Counted from the first letter of the stretch, positions 10,049 through 20,864 are shown. The stretch is 64,000 nucleotides of DNA from Bacillus sp. UNC41MFS5 (GCF_000686805.1 NZ_KK366019.1:367665-431664), one strand, 5' to 3'. The notes: generated by a model from the letters alone, not told the origin. Numbers and translations are program-made.

Positions 10049-10327
10049 ATGACAGTGAATCAGAAAAGTCTGTGCAAGGGCTGCGTAGAAAGTGTCATTG
10101 TAACGGAAGAGATCATTCAAGAATTAGTAAAAGAAGCTGAAGAGAACCCAACTGTTATTGTTTCTGACGAGGTCTATCTAGCAAGGCTAAAGACTTGTGA
10201 GAGCTGTCCTTCCCTGCAATATGGTACCACTTGTGCACATAGCGGATGTATCGTCCGCTACAGGGCAAAGTTTAAAAACAAAAGCTGTCCATTTGCAGGT
10301 AAACCAAAATGGGATAAAGTCGGTTAA
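10049..10327 (+). CDS. Small Cys-rich protein (DUF6171-like)
   Basis: This 92-residue protein carries CKGC at residues 9-12, then CESC, CAHSGC and a final Cys in its second half. The pattern suggests a treble-clef or rubredoxin-like metal site. It resembles small Bacillus proteins of the DUF6171 type, which I recall only loosely. A GGCGGGG ribosome binding site and a 16-bp gap from the upstream GH51 gene place it in the ara operon. No enzyme motif is visible. Its fixed place between two arabinofuranosidases is odd, and its role is unknown. Confidence 0.7.
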   Translation: MTVNQKSLCKGCVESVIVTEEIIQELVKEAEENPTVIVSDEVYLARLKTCESCPSLQYGTTCAHSGCIVRYRAKFKNKSCPFAGKPKWDKVG

Positions 10328-10357
10328 CTAATATTTAACGAAGTTTAAGACTATTAA

Positions 10358-11893
<1,536 letters not shown>

Positions 11894-11904
11894 TGCTTTG
11901 TATT

Positions 11905-11955
11905 CCATATCCTTTTAGTCAACTAGACTAAGAGGATATGGACTATTTTTTATTT
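11905..11955 (+). terminator. Rho-independent terminator after the second GH51 gene
   Basis: Arms 11905-11920 and 11926-11941 pair over 16 bp with one mismatch and are followed by a T-rich run. It should end most transcripts of the araB-to-abfA segment. Confidence 0.8.
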
Positions 11956-12004
11956 GAATGATATGCGCTTAAGCGATAACACAGGAATGAAGGGCAGGAT
12001 TAAT

Positions 12005-13057
12005 ATGAAGGTTATCCAAGAAAAGTTTGGTGAATTAAACAATCTAACGGTTAATTCATATACACTCGTTAACGACCATGGTATGGAGATTACTTGTATT
12101 AATTATGGTTGTATAATTACGAAAATAATCACGTCTGACAAAGACGGAAACTATGAAAATATTGTCTTGGGATATGACAGATTAGAAGAATATGTGAAGG
12201 GGAGCTATTTCTTTGGTACAGTTGTCGGACGTGTAGCCGGCCGCATAAAGGGCGGATCGTTTGAACTTGACGGAAAAATCTTTACACTCGCAAAAAATGA
12301 AAACAACAACCATCTCCATGGGGGGAATAAAGGGTTCGATAAAGTGATTTGGAGTGCTTCTATAAAAGAGAATGACGAAGAAGTGAGTGTTCAATTTTCT
12401 TACCTGAGCCCTGATGGTGAAGAGGGTTACCCAGGAAATGTAAACCTAAAGGTAACTTATACACTTAATAATCAGAATGAACTAACCATCCGCTACTCAG
12501 GAATTTCGGATGAAAAGACATTATTAAATATGACCAATCATTCCTATTTTAACCTAAGTGGAAATATTAAAAGGGATATTCTCAATCATTCACTATCGAT
12601 TAAAAGTGATAAGTTCCTAGAGTTAAATGATGAATTGCTTCCAACTGGAGAGATGCTGGACGTTCTTGGGACACCATTTGATTTTACTAGTGAACGATTG
12701 ATTCAATCGGGTGCTGAATCCAATCATCCGCAAAATCAATTAGCAGGCCAAGGATATGATCATCCCTTTTTACTATCATCCAACCATGACCAAGAAATTA
12801 TTCTTACAGATTCCGAGAGTGGCCGTACCTTGACTATTGAAACCGATGAGCCAGGAGTTGTCGTTTACTCTGGAAACCAAATGAAAGTAGATGGTGAAAT
12901 TTATGGTGTTCCGTCCCGTAAATACCTTGGCATTTGTTTAGAAACTCAGGGACTGCCAGATGCCATTCACCACCCTAACTTTCCTACCTGGGTCTTAGAA
13001 AAAGACCAAGAGTACACATCTGTGACAAAGTATAAATTCGGAGTTGCAGCTAAATAA
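12005..13057 (+). CDS. galM: Aldose 1-epimerase (mutarotase)
   Basis: This 350-residue GalM-family protein interconverts alpha and beta anomers of free sugars, presumably L-arabinose liberated in the cytoplasm. The two active-site His residues are seen in NNHLHGG and NMTNHSYFNLSG, and the catalytic Glu in CLETQGLPDAIHHPNFP near the C-terminus. The reading frame is open upstream to 11954, but ATG 12005 gives the usual family start and follows a GGGCAGG site. It comes directly after a terminator, so it needs either read-through or a promoter not recognised here. Confidence 0.9.
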   Translation: MKVIQEKFGELNNLTVNSYTLVNDHGMEITCINYGCIITKIITSDKDGNYENIVLGYDRLEEYVKGSYFFGTVVGRVAGRIKGGSFELDGKIFTLAKNENNNHLHGGNKGFDKVIWSASIKENDEEVSVQFSYLSPDGEEGYPGNVNLKVTYTLNNQNELTIRYSGISDEKTLLNMTNHSYFNLSGNIKRDILNHSLSIKSDKFLELNDELLPTGEMLDVLGTPFDFTSERLIQSGAESNHPQNQLAGQGYDHPFLLSSNHDQEIILTDSESGRTLTIETDEPGVVVYSGNQMKVDGEIYGVPSRKYLGICLETQGLPDAIHHPNFPTWVLEKDQEYTSVTKYKFGVAAK

Positions 13058-13094
13058 ATAGGTTTAAAAAGTTGAAGGAGAAGGAGGAACGATA

Positions 13095-14336
13095 ATGGAA
13101 AAAATAATAACTGAAATTATGAGTCTAGCCGATAGTTGTGACTGCGGCAATCATCATAATCAGATTCCGATTGAGACCATTTTAGTAGGAAACAATGTAT
13201 TAGGGGAAGCCGCTGCTTATTTGGAAAAGAAATCATTTAAAAAAGCAGTTATCATTGCAGACGAGCAGACTTTTCGTGCTGCTGGGGAAGAACTAACCAA
13301 GCATTTATCAGCAACAAAGGTTGGCTATTCTACCTGTTTGCTGCAGCCTGACGAGAATAATGATGTAGTAGCAGACGAAAAGTCTTTAGTACAAGCATTG
13401 TTGGAAACGTCACAAGATACTGATGTCATATTAGCGGTAGGATCCGGAACGATCCACGATATTGCTCGCTTTACAAGTACTAAAATGAAAATTCCGTTCA
13501 TTTCTGTTCCTACTGCTCCTTCTGTTGATGGATTTACATCTATGGGAGCACCAATAATTGTGAGAGGGATGAAGAAAACCTTTCAAATGATGGCGCCTAT
13601 TGCGGTATTTGCCGATTTAGGCATACTACGGAATGCACCTAAGAAAATGATCGCAGCAGGATTTGGGGATATGTTGGCCAAATATACATCTCTTGCGGAT
13701 TGGAAATTTGGGCATCTTGCTTATGGTGAACCATATTGTCCCCTTGTTGCGAACATTACGAGAGAGGCTCTGCATTTATGCGTTGAAAAAGCGGATAAAA
13801 TTGCTGCCGCTGATGAAGAAGGTATCCGCATTTTAATCGAAGCCCTTATTCAATCTGGATTAGCGATGTTACTATTTGGCCAATCCCATCCTGCTTCAGG
13901 AGGGGAGCATCACCTCTCACACTATTGGGAGATGGAATTCTTACGACAAAACCGCCCACAAGTCCTTCATGGGGCCAAGGTGGGGGTGGCGGTTGCGCTC
14001 CTGGCAGATGTATATGAAAGGGAATTTATCCCATCCATCTCTGTACTAAGGAAATTTGATGATACGATTAAAACGCTTGAAGACTATAGTATTGTTAGAA
14101 AAATTAATGAAAACATTGAAGAAATTAAAGCGGTATACGCAGCTATCCCAAAAGCTTCTCAACTGCGTGAACTTATCGAAAAAGTTGGCGGAGATATATT
14201 GCCGAGCCAATTGGGGATTGACGGAGATATTGTCATGAGAAGTTTAACAGAAGCCCACCATTTAAGAGATCGTTTTACAGCGTTAAAGTTTCTAAATGAG
14301 GTAATCAAAGTCAATCACCATGAAGAAGTGAGATAA
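13095..14336 (+). CDS. araM: sn-Glycerol-1-phosphate dehydrogenase AraM
   Basis: This 413-residue protein belongs to the iron-dependent alcohol dehydrogenase/EgsA family. AraM of B. subtilis makes sn-glycerol 1-phosphate from dihydroxyacetone phosphate for archaeal-type lipid precursors. Visible motifs are GSGTIHDIARFTS for NAD binding, PSVDGFTSMGAP, the metal-binding SHPASGGEHHLSHYWE (His cluster near residues 264-276) and a second HG in QVLHGAKVGVAVA. The gene sits in arabinose operons of Bacillus for reasons that remain unclear. GGAGGA lies just before the ATG. Confidence 0.9.
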   Translation: MEKIITEIMSLADSCDCGNHHNQIPIETILVGNNVLGEAAAYLEKKSFKKAVIIADEQTFRAAGEELTKHLSATKVGYSTCLLQPDENNDVVADEKSLVQALLETSQDTDVILAVGSGTIHDIARFTSTKMKIPFISVPTAPSVDGFTSMGAPIIVRGMKKTFQMMAPIAVFADLGILRNAPKKMIAAGFGDMLAKYTSLADWKFGHLAYGEPYCPLVANITREALHLCVEKADKIAAADEEGIRILIEALIQSGLAMLLFGQSHPASGGEHHLSHYWEMEFLRQNRPQVLHGAKVGVAVALLADVYEREFIPSISVLRKFDDTIKTLEDYSIVRKINENIEEIKAVYAAIPKASQLRELIEKVGGDILPSQLGIDGDIVMRSLTEAHHLRDRFTALKFLNEVIKVNHHEEVR

Positions 14337-14359
14337 ATGAAAGAGAAAGGTGATCAAAT

Positions 14360-15310
14360 ATGCCTAAGATTGAAACATTAAATAATCCTATTGTCGAGCA
14401 GCGTGCGGATCCATGGGTATATAAACATACAGATGGTTACTACTATTTCACAGCGTCTGTACCGGAATATGACCGGATTGAAGTCAGAAGGGCTGCAACC
14501 ATACAGGAGTTGGGTGAATCAGAACCTATCGTTGCCTGGAGAAAACATGAAGAAGGCCCAATGAGCGCAAATATTTGGGCACCTGAAATTCATTACATTG
14601 ATGGTAAATGGTATATCTATTTCGCGGCTGCAAGGGCAGATGAGATTTTTGACCATCGGATGTATGTTATTGAAAATGATTCCGAGAACCCTCTTGAAGG
14701 AACTTGGATAGAAAAGGGTCAAGTAAAAACGGACTGGGAGTCTTTCTCTCTTGATGCTACGACATTTGAGCATAAGGGGCAAAGATATTATGTATGGGCA
14801 CAAAGAGACCCTGAAATTGTTGGCAACTCCAACCTTTACATCGCAAAAATGGTCAATCCATGGACGATTGAAGGACCTCAAGTGATGATCACAAAGCCCG
14901 AGTATGATTGGGAAACCATTGGCTTCTTAGTAAACGAAGGTGCGGCAGTCTTAAAGAGAAACGGAAAGATCTTCATTTCCTATTCTGCAAGTGCCACAGA
15001 TTACAATTATTGTATGGGTCTCCTTTCTGCAGATGAAAATAGTGATTTATTAGACCCTGCATCTTGGAAAAAAACAGAAACACCTGTATTTCAAACCAAT
15101 GTAGAAAACAGTCAATATGGAACGGGGCATAACAGTTTCACAGTATCAGAAGACGGAAGCCAAGATATTTTGATCTATCATGCTCGTAACTATCGGGATA
15201 TTGAGGGCGACCCGTTATGGGATCCAAACCGTCATACTCGGGCTCAAGTGTTTACTTGGAATGAAGATGGAACACCGAATTTTGGTGTCCCAGTCACCGA
15301 TGAAAAATAA
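14360..15310 (+). CDS. Cytoplasmic GH43 arabinofuranosidase/arabinanase-like, copy 1
   Basis: This 316-residue five-bladed-propeller GH43 enzyme has no signal peptide. The expected catalytic residues are the Asp in EQRADPWVYKH (about residue 17), the Asp in FSLDATTF (about residue 134) and the acid Glu in FLVNEGAAVL (about residue 194). It probably cleaves arabinose from imported oligosaccharides; a beta-xylosidase activity cannot be excluded. It starts 23 nt after araM behind AAAGGTGA. The next gene is a close paralogue. AWRKHEEGPMS and GAAVL differ from the paralogue at positions near the active site, which may shift specificity. Confidence 0.85.
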   Translation: MPKIETLNNPIVEQRADPWVYKHTDGYYYFTASVPEYDRIEVRRAATIQELGESEPIVAWRKHEEGPMSANIWAPEIHYIDGKWYIYFAAARADEIFDHRMYVIENDSENPLEGTWIEKGQVKTDWESFSLDATTFEHKGQRYYVWAQRDPEIVGNSNLYIAKMVNPWTIEGPQVMITKPEYDWETIGFLVNEGAAVLKRNGKIFISYSASATDYNYCMGLLSADENSDLLDPASWKKTETPVFQTNVENSQYGTGHNSFTVSEDGSQDILIYHARNYRDIEGDPLWDPNRHTRAQVFTWNEDGTPNFGVPVTDEK

Positions 15311-15340
15311 TACTGAATAGCTCACATTTTTGGAAGGAAG

Positions 15341-16312
15341 ATGACGATGGTAAAAGTAACAATCGAAGAGGCAAAAACAGCACAGGATCTGATTATCGAG
15401 CAGAGAGCAGATCCATGGGTCTATAAACATACGGATGGATATTATTACTTTACCGCATCTGTTCCTGAATATGACCGTATCGAGGTTAGACGTTCAAAAA
15501 CCATCCAGGGTATAGCTGATGCAGAACCTTTTACCGCCTGGAAAAAGCATGAAACAGGACCATTGAGTGCTCTGATTTGGGCACCAGAAATTCATTATAT
15601 TAACGGCAGCTGGTACATTTACTACGCTGCTGCACCATCAAAGGAAATCATCGATGGACTTTTTCAACATCGCATGTTTGTGATTGAAAATAAATCCGCT
15701 AATCCTTTAGAAGGTGTGTGGGAAGAAAAGGGACAAATTAAAACTGATTGGGAATCATTTGCATTAGATGCGACAACATTCGGGCTTAAAGGACTGCAAT
15801 ATCTTGTCTGGGCTCAAAAGGATTCTAACATCCGCGGTAATTCTAATCTATATATTGCTCCATTAGTAAACCCTTGGACGATTAAAGGGCCGCAAGTGAT
15901 GATTGCCAAACCGGAATATGATTGGGAAACGATTGGATTCTGGGTAAATGAAGGGCCAGCTGTACTTAAGAGAAATGGTAAAATCTTTATTTCCTATTCC
16001 GGAAGTGCAACGGATGAGAATTATTGCATGGGCCTTTTGACTGCGGATGAATCAAGTGATGTGATGGACCCAAATTCATGGAGCAAATCGGAAGTACCGG
16101 TATTTAAAACCAATTATGAAGCAGGCCAATATGGTCCAGGACATAACAGTTTCACAGTTTCTGAAGATGGAAGCAAGGATATTCTTGTCTATCACGTAAG
16201 AAACTATACAGAAATTGTTGGAGATCCACTATATGATCCAAATCGCCACACTTGCGCGAAAGAGTTTACCTGGAATCCGGACGGTACTCCAAACCTAGGT
16301 TTTCCTAGCTAA
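15341..16312 (+). CDS. Cytoplasmic GH43 arabinofuranosidase/arabinanase-like, copy 2
   Basis: This 323-residue GH43 enzyme is a tandem duplicate of the preceding gene, with long near-identical stretches such as YKHTDGYYYFTASVPEYDR. Catalytic residues are conserved (Asp in EQRADPWVY, Asp in FALDATTF, Glu in FWVNEGPAVL). It carries a small insertion near residue 104 (SKEIIDGLFQ) where copy 1 has a shorter loop. No signal peptide is seen. GGAAGGAAG precedes the ATG. It ends the ara locus before a terminator. Exact linkage specificity is not readable from sequence. Confidence 0.85.
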   Translation: MTMVKVTIEEAKTAQDLIIEQRADPWVYKHTDGYYYFTASVPEYDRIEVRRSKTIQGIADAEPFTAWKKHETGPLSALIWAPEIHYINGSWYIYYAAAPSKEIIDGLFQHRMFVIENKSANPLEGVWEEKGQIKTDWESFALDATTFGLKGLQYLVWAQKDSNIRGNSNLYIAPLVNPWTIKGPQVMIAKPEYDWETIGFWVNEGPAVLKRNGKIFISYSGSATDENYCMGLLTADESSDVMDPNSWSKSEVPVFKTNYEAGQYGPGHNSFTVSEDGSKDILVYHVRNYTEIVGDPLYDPNRHTCAKEFTWNPDGTPNLGFPS

Positions 16313-16335
16313 ATCTAATAATAATTAGCAGAATA

Positions 16336-16367
16336 GGTTCATATCTTTTCTTGATATGAATCTTTTT
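16336..16367 (+). terminator. Terminator at the end of the ara locus
   Basis: GGTTCATATC and GATATGAATC form a 10-bp stem with one G-U pair and a 7-nt loop, followed by TTTTTC. Confidence 0.75.
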
Positions 16368-16454
16368 CTGTAAAAAAAGCAATCTTTATGAAGAGGCCGG
16401 CTGGTCTTCGCGTAGAGCATTTATGATGTGAAATTTTATAAGGTGGACAGGAAA

Positions 16455-17822
16455 ATGGCAACTTCAATGGATCAAAGAAACATGAGCTTAAGAACTATCA
16501 CATGGCCTATTTTCATAGAGTTATTCTTGCAAACGATCATGGGCAGTACCGACACCATTATGCTCTCGCACATTTCTGATCAAGTGGTAGCAGCTGTTGG
16601 TGTTGCCAATCAGCTTGTCTTTTTTACGATACTCATCTTCAGTTTTACTGCAACAGGGACGGCGGTTCTTGTTTCACAATATTTAGGTGCGGGAATGAGA
16701 AAAGACGCAAAGCAAGCATCAGCTATATCCATATCTATTAATCTAGTCATCGGATTAGTTGTCAGCTTGTTAATGGTCATATTTAAGGGGCCGCTTTTAG
16801 CATTGTTCAATCTTAAACCGGATATTGCCGAAATAGGTTATGAATATTTATCAATTGTGGGCGGGACCCTGTTTTTGCAAGCTGTCCTTGTTACAGTTTC
16901 CTCTATCTTAAGAGCACACGGCTTTACTAGAGAAGCCATGTTTGTCTCTGTGATGATGAATGTGATTCACTTAGCGGGCAATAGTATTGTTATTTTTGGA
17001 TTATTTGGATTCCCGGTGCTGGGAGTTAAGGGTGTTGCTATTTCAACTGCAGTAAGCCGCGCTGCTGCTTTACTTATTGCATTTATCCTTATGTATAGAA
17101 GGCTGCCAATAGCTATAAAAAAAGAAGATTATTTTAACTTACAAATATCGCAAATTAAAAAAATCTTAAAAATTGGCATACCCGCTGCTAGTGAACAAAT
17201 TAGCTATAATACGAGCCAGATGGCGATGACTGCTATTACCGCGATTATTGGAGCGGCCGCTCTTTCCACTCGAGTGTATACCTGGAATATCATGTCGTTT
17301 ATCATGTTATTTGGGTTAGCGATGGGTCAGGGAACGCAAATTCTCATTGGATATAGAGTAGGTGCAGGAGATTTTGAAGGTGCCTATCGTCAATTACTGA
17401 AAAGTTTAAAATATAGCTTTGTTATTACCATTTTCATCTCGATTTTAGTTGCTGTTTTTAGAGAAGATATTATGCGCATCTTTACGAATGATAAAGAAAT
17501 CATCCATACGGGTGGTAAGTTATTGCTATTGTGTTTGATACTCGAACCGGGCCGGACCTTTAACATCTTGGTCGTCAACTCACTCCGCGCAACAGGTGAT
17601 GCCGCTTTTTCAGTCAAAATTGGTCTATTGTCCATGTGGGGGATTGCGGTACCCATTTCTTATTTCTTAGGGATTCATTTGGGATTAGGCTTGGCTGGAA
17701 TTTGGATTGCCTTTATCGTCGATGAATGGGAAAGAGGAATTGTCATGTATTTCAGATGGAGAAGCCGGGCATGGGAGAAAAAAGTATTGGTTGTTAATTC
17801 GAAAACGGCAACAGCCCGTTAA
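16455..17822 (+). CDS. MATE-family multidrug/metabolite exporter
   Basis: This 455-residue protein has about twelve hydrophobic segments and the two-fold MATE layout: WPIFIELFLQTIMGSTDTIML at the start and a related IGIPAASEQISYNTSQMAMT in the second half. MATE proteins export cationic compounds by Na+ or H+ antiport. An in-frame GTG at 16428 exists, but ATG 16455 follows AAGGTGG by 8 nt and is the better start. The aldo-keto reductase gene begins 29 nt downstream, so they may form an operon. The substrate is unknown. Confidence 0.85.
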   Translation: MATSMDQRNMSLRTITWPIFIELFLQTIMGSTDTIMLSHISDQVVAAVGVANQLVFFTILIFSFTATGTAVLVSQYLGAGMRKDAKQASAISISINLVIGLVVSLLMVIFKGPLLALFNLKPDIAEIGYEYLSIVGGTLFLQAVLVTVSSILRAHGFTREAMFVSVMMNVIHLAGNSIVIFGLFGFPVLGVKGVAISTAVSRAAALLIAFILMYRRLPIAIKKEDYFNLQISQIKKILKIGIPAASEQISYNTSQMAMTAITAIIGAAALSTRVYTWNIMSFIMLFGLAMGQGTQILIGYRVGAGDFEGAYRQLLKSLKYSFVITIFISILVAVFREDIMRIFTNDKEIIHTGGKLLLLCLILEPGRTFNILVVNSLRATGDAAFSVKIGLLSMWGIAVPISYFLGIHLGLGLAGIWIAFIVDEWERGIVMYFRWRSRAWEKKVLVVNSKTATAR

Positions 17823-17851
17823 TATCAATGAAAGTGAAGGGGATTTAAATA

Positions 17852-18826
17852 ATGAAATATCGCAGACTTGGAAACAGCGGATTAAAGGTCAGTGAAATTG
17901 GTTTAGGAAGCTGGTTAACATATGGAAAGGCTGTTACTGACAATACGGCACATGACTGCATCCATAAAGCATATGAACTAGGTATTAATTTCTTTGATAC
18001 AGCGAATGCCTACGAAGGCGGGAAGGCAGAAGAGGTCCATGGTGAAGCACTAAAAGTTTATCCAAGGAGCAGTTATGTAGTCGCCACAAAACTATTCTTC
18101 CCAATGGGGGATCGACCAAATGAGCGCGGACTATCAAGAAAGCATATTGTTGAACAATGTGACGCCAGTCTCAAGCGGCTCGGACTGGAGTATATTGATT
18201 TGTACCAATGTCATCGCTTTGATCCAGAGGTACCAGTTGAGGAAACACTATATGCTTTAGATGATTTAATCAGGCAAGGGAAAATATTATATGCGGGAGT
18301 AAGTGAATGGAGTGCTGCCCAAATTGAAAACGCGGTGGGAATCGGTAAGGCCAATCACTTACGGCCGATTATCTCAAATCAGCCAATCTATAACATGTTT
18401 GAGAGATATATAGAAAAGGAAGTAATACCGGTTTGTACGGAAAAAGGTATTGGACAAATTGTCTTTTCACCGTTAGCACAAGGGGTTTTAACAGGAAAGT
18501 ATAAACCTAATACAGAAAAGCCTGAAGACAGCCGGGCAGCGAATGATTCGACTAACTGGGTCATTAATAGTTATTTCAGGAATGATGTTCTAGAATGTGT
18601 TCAGCAATTAAATGGTGTGGCTGTAGAGTTAGGTGTAACATTGAGCCAGCTGGCACTCGCCTGGATACTTCGTCATCCTAGTATTAGTTCAGCTATTATT
18701 GGGGCAAGCCGTCCAAAGCAAGTGGAGGAGAATGTAAAAGCGGTTGATTTAGTGTTAACTCAGGATGTATTGGGCGGGATCGAAAACATACTTGAAAAGG
18801 TAAAAGATTTTGCTCCTTTAAGGTAG
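17852..18826 (+). CDS. Aldo/keto reductase, potassium-channel beta-subunit type
   Basis: This 324-residue NADPH-dependent oxidoreductase has the catalytic set Asp-Tyr in FFDTANAYEGGKAEE (Tyr about residue 54), Lys in VATKLFFP and His in YQCHRFDP. The C-terminal GASRPKQVEENVKA loop binds the NADPH phosphate. It resembles the YajO/Kv-beta-type branch. GAAGGGGAT precedes the ATG. Being between the MATE exporter and a UlaG-like lactonase suggests sugar or aldehyde handling, but the substrate cannot be named. Confidence 0.85.
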   Translation: MKYRRLGNSGLKVSEIGLGSWLTYGKAVTDNTAHDCIHKAYELGINFFDTANAYEGGKAEEVHGEALKVYPRSSYVVATKLFFPMGDRPNERGLSRKHIVEQCDASLKRLGLEYIDLYQCHRFDPEVPVEETLYALDDLIRQGKILYAGVSEWSAAQIENAVGIGKANHLRPIISNQPIYNMFERYIEKEVIPVCTEKGIGQIVFSPLAQGVLTGKYKPNTEKPEDSRAANDSTNWVINSYFRNDVLECVQQLNGVAVELGVTLSQLALAWILRHPSISSAIIGASRPKQVEENVKAVDLVLTQDVLGGIENILEKVKDFAPLR

Positions 18827-18870
18827 ATGACATTGTATTAAACTATTTTAATAGAAAACAGGTGGAATCT

Positions 18871-19719
18871 ATGGCAGCTATTTATAAAAGTGGAGAAGAA
18901 TTAATGAATGAAGTAAGGAAGACAAAGATTTACGGAGAATCTGTTTCCTTTTGGAATTTAGGTCAAGCCGGTATCCTCCTAAAGGGATCAGAAGAGGATG
19001 GGCTCCTTTGTATCGATCCTTATTTAAGCAGAAGTATTGAAGAACAGGACCCGAAGACTGAATTTAAGAGAGCTTTTCCACCGGTTGTTTCCCCGGGAAT
19101 GCTTCGAGACTTAGATGGTGTTTTAGTTACACATGGACACGATGATCACTTAGATCTTTTAAGCATTAAAGAGATTGCAAGAGTCTCAGACTCCAAGTTT
19201 GCAATCCCTGCACCGCTCATCTCGTTAGTACAAGAACATGTGGAAAATAAATATATACACGCCGCTAAAGATGGCGAATCCTTTACTATTAAAGGATTTA
19301 AAATCACACCTATTCCTGCGGCCCATACAGAATATGAAACGGATTCGTTAGGAAATCATGCATTTTTAGGGTATTTCATAGAGGTAAATGAAATTCGCCT
19401 GTTTCACAGCGGAGATACAGTAGTTACACCTGAACTGATTGAAAAAGTAAAAGAGTTTAGACCACATGTTGCTTTCTTGCCAATAAATGGCGGAGACTAT
19501 TTCCGCACTTCACGAGGAATTATTGGAAATATGAGTTTCAGAGAAGCAGCCGACTTTTCGGCAGCCGTTGGGGTAGACCTGATTGTTCCGATTCATTACG
19601 ATATGTTTCCGAATAATCGAGAGAATCCTGCTTATTTTGTGGATTACTTGTTTCATCACTACCCTAACCAAAAATTCCACATGATGGTTCCAGGTGAAAG
19701 ATTTATTTATCATAAATAA
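18871..19719 (+). CDS. UlaG-like metallo-beta-lactamase-fold hydrolase
   Basis: This 282-residue protein has the metal-binding motif THGHDDHLD (about residues 87-95), a later His in PAAHTEYE, Asp in FHSGDT and the terminal His in VPIHYDMFPNN. The FWNLGQAGILLKG start resembles UlaG, the L-ascorbate-6-phosphate lactonase, so lactone hydrolysis is plausible. ATG 18871 follows AGGTGG by 7 nt; the GTG at 18862 lies inside that ribosome binding site. It follows the aldo-keto reductase by 44 nt. A terminator comes after it. The substrate is unknown. Confidence 0.8.
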   Translation: MAAIYKSGEELMNEVRKTKIYGESVSFWNLGQAGILLKGSEEDGLLCIDPYLSRSIEEQDPKTEFKRAFPPVVSPGMLRDLDGVLVTHGHDDHLDLLSIKEIARVSDSKFAIPAPLISLVQEHVENKYIHAAKDGESFTIKGFKITPIPAAHTEYETDSLGNHAFLGYFIEVNEIRLFHSGDTVVTPELIEKVKEFRPHVAFLPINGGDYFRTSRGIIGNMSFREAADFSAAVGVDLIVPIHYDMFPNNRENPAYFVDYLFHHYPNQKFHMMVPGERFIYHK

Positions 19720-19732
19720 TTTTCATAAAAGG

Positions 19733-19757
19733 GCATGCAGATATTTGCATGCTTTTT
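19733..19757 (+). terminator. Terminator after the UlaG-like gene
   Basis: GCATGCA (19733-19739) pairs with TGCATGC (19746-19752), followed by TTTTT. Confidence 0.7.
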
Positions 19758-19829
19758 CTCTTTAGATTAACTAAATAAATTTCCCGTCCTATATTGAAAA
19801 TATAGGAAATTAGTAGTAATGTAATAATT

Positions 19830-19847
19830 ATTAATAAATTTATTAAT
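19830..19847. promoter_or_regulatory. Perfect 18-bp palindrome before the ArsR-type regulator
   Basis: ATTAATAAATTTATTAAT is a perfect palindrome 23 bp before the regulator's ATG. Related palindromes precede the secreted arabinanase and a truncated arabinanase. Autoregulation by the downstream regulator is a likely explanation, but AT-rich DNA makes chance palindromes fairly common. Confidence 0.5.
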
Positions 19848-19870
19848 GATTATTAAGGTGGAATCACTAC

Positions 19871-20818
19871 ATGAATTTAGATATATCTGAACAATCACTT
19901 CCCGTTTTTGAAGCGCTTGCCAGTAAGGTAAGAATGAAAATTATTCACCTTTTGGCGGAACAGCCTCGAAATGTAAAGGAACTCGCGCAAAGCTTAGAGC
20001 TCACCAGCGCTATCATGACCATGCATGTAAAGAAATTAGAGAAAGCGGGAATCATCCAGTCTGAATTAGTCTCTGGTAAAGGCGGATTACAAAAAAAGTG
20101 CTATCTTGTGACTGAAAAAATGGAAGTATTATTTCCTTCAAAGGAACGTGAACTAAAGAAATTTCATGAAACAGAAGTGTCAGTTGGTCACTATACTGAT
20201 TTTTCCATCGAACCAACCTGTGGAATTGCAACCACTGACACGATTATTGGAGAATTTGATGATCCAAGATATTTTCTCCAAACTGAAAGAATGAATGCCA
20301 AGATTTTGTGGTTTGGGAAAGGGTATGTGGAATATAAGCTGCCAAGTTTTCTGCTGGGCAATCAAGACCCAAGCGAACTTGAAATATCTTTAGAGCTATC
20401 ATCTGAAGCTCCATTTACGAACAGTAATTGGCCGTCGGATATCCATTTTTACCTAAATAATGTGGTATTGGGGAAATGGACTAGTCCCGGAGATTTCGGC
20501 GATAGCAGGGGGAAATTCACACCTGACTGGTGGCCGAGTGAAGTCAATCAATATGGATTGCTTAAACGGCTCCGCATAACATCAGACGGTACCTTTATTG
20601 ATGGGTTAAAGATATCAGATGTTAGTCTTGATGATGTTAGCATTCGTGAGAAGCAATGGACGTTTCGGATTGCCGTCCTTGAAGAGAGCCAAAATGTCGG
20701 CGGGGTTACTCTATTTGGAACAGGCTTTGGCAATTATAATCAAGATATGCGTTTCCGCCTCTATTACAATGATAGTGAATTAACCAAAGAAGAGACAGAA
20801 AAACTTTCATACCAATAA
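19871..20818 (+). CDS. ArsR-type winged-helix regulator with large C-terminal domain
   Basis: This 315-residue protein starts with an ArsR-like winged-helix domain (about residues 8-85: FEALASKVRMKIIHLLAEQ, then recognition helix TSAIMTMHVKKLEKAGII). Ordinary ArsR proteins are about 100 residues. Here a C-terminal region of about 210 residues, rich in Trp and aromatic residues and predicted beta-strands, looks like a sugar-binding beta-sandwich; that is an impression, not a match. AAGGTGG precedes the ATG. It sits tail to tail with the arabinanase gene, sharing a bidirectional terminator. It probably senses arabinan-derived sugar and binds the ATTAAT palindromes. Confidence 0.7.
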   Translation: MNLDISEQSLPVFEALASKVRMKIIHLLAEQPRNVKELAQSLELTSAIMTMHVKKLEKAGIIQSELVSGKGGLQKKCYLVTEKMEVLFPSKERELKKFHETEVSVGHYTDFSIEPTCGIATTDTIIGEFDDPRYFLQTERMNAKILWFGKGYVEYKLPSFLLGNQDPSELEISLELSSEAPFTNSNWPSDIHFYLNNVVLGKWTSPGDFGDSRGKFTPDWWPSEVNQYGLLKRLRITSDGTFIDGLKISDVSLDDVSIREKQWTFRIAVLEESQNVGGVTLFGTGFGNYNQDMRFRLYYNDSELTKEETEKLSYQ

Positions 20819-20820
20819 AA

Positions 20821-20858
20821 AAATCGTATGGATACTGGATATCCATACGATTTTTTTT
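20821..20858. terminator. Bidirectional terminator between regulator and arabinanase
   Basis: Arms 20821-20834 and 20840-20853 pair over 14 bp with a 5-nt loop. T8 follows on the plus strand and A-rich sequence precedes, so both converging genes can use it. Confidence 0.85.
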
Positions 20859-20864
20859 GAAAAA

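Noticed and set aside
14519..14881. 120-codon minus-strand frame inside the first GH43 gene
   Set aside because: It is antisense to a conserved catalytic domain, without a start signal.
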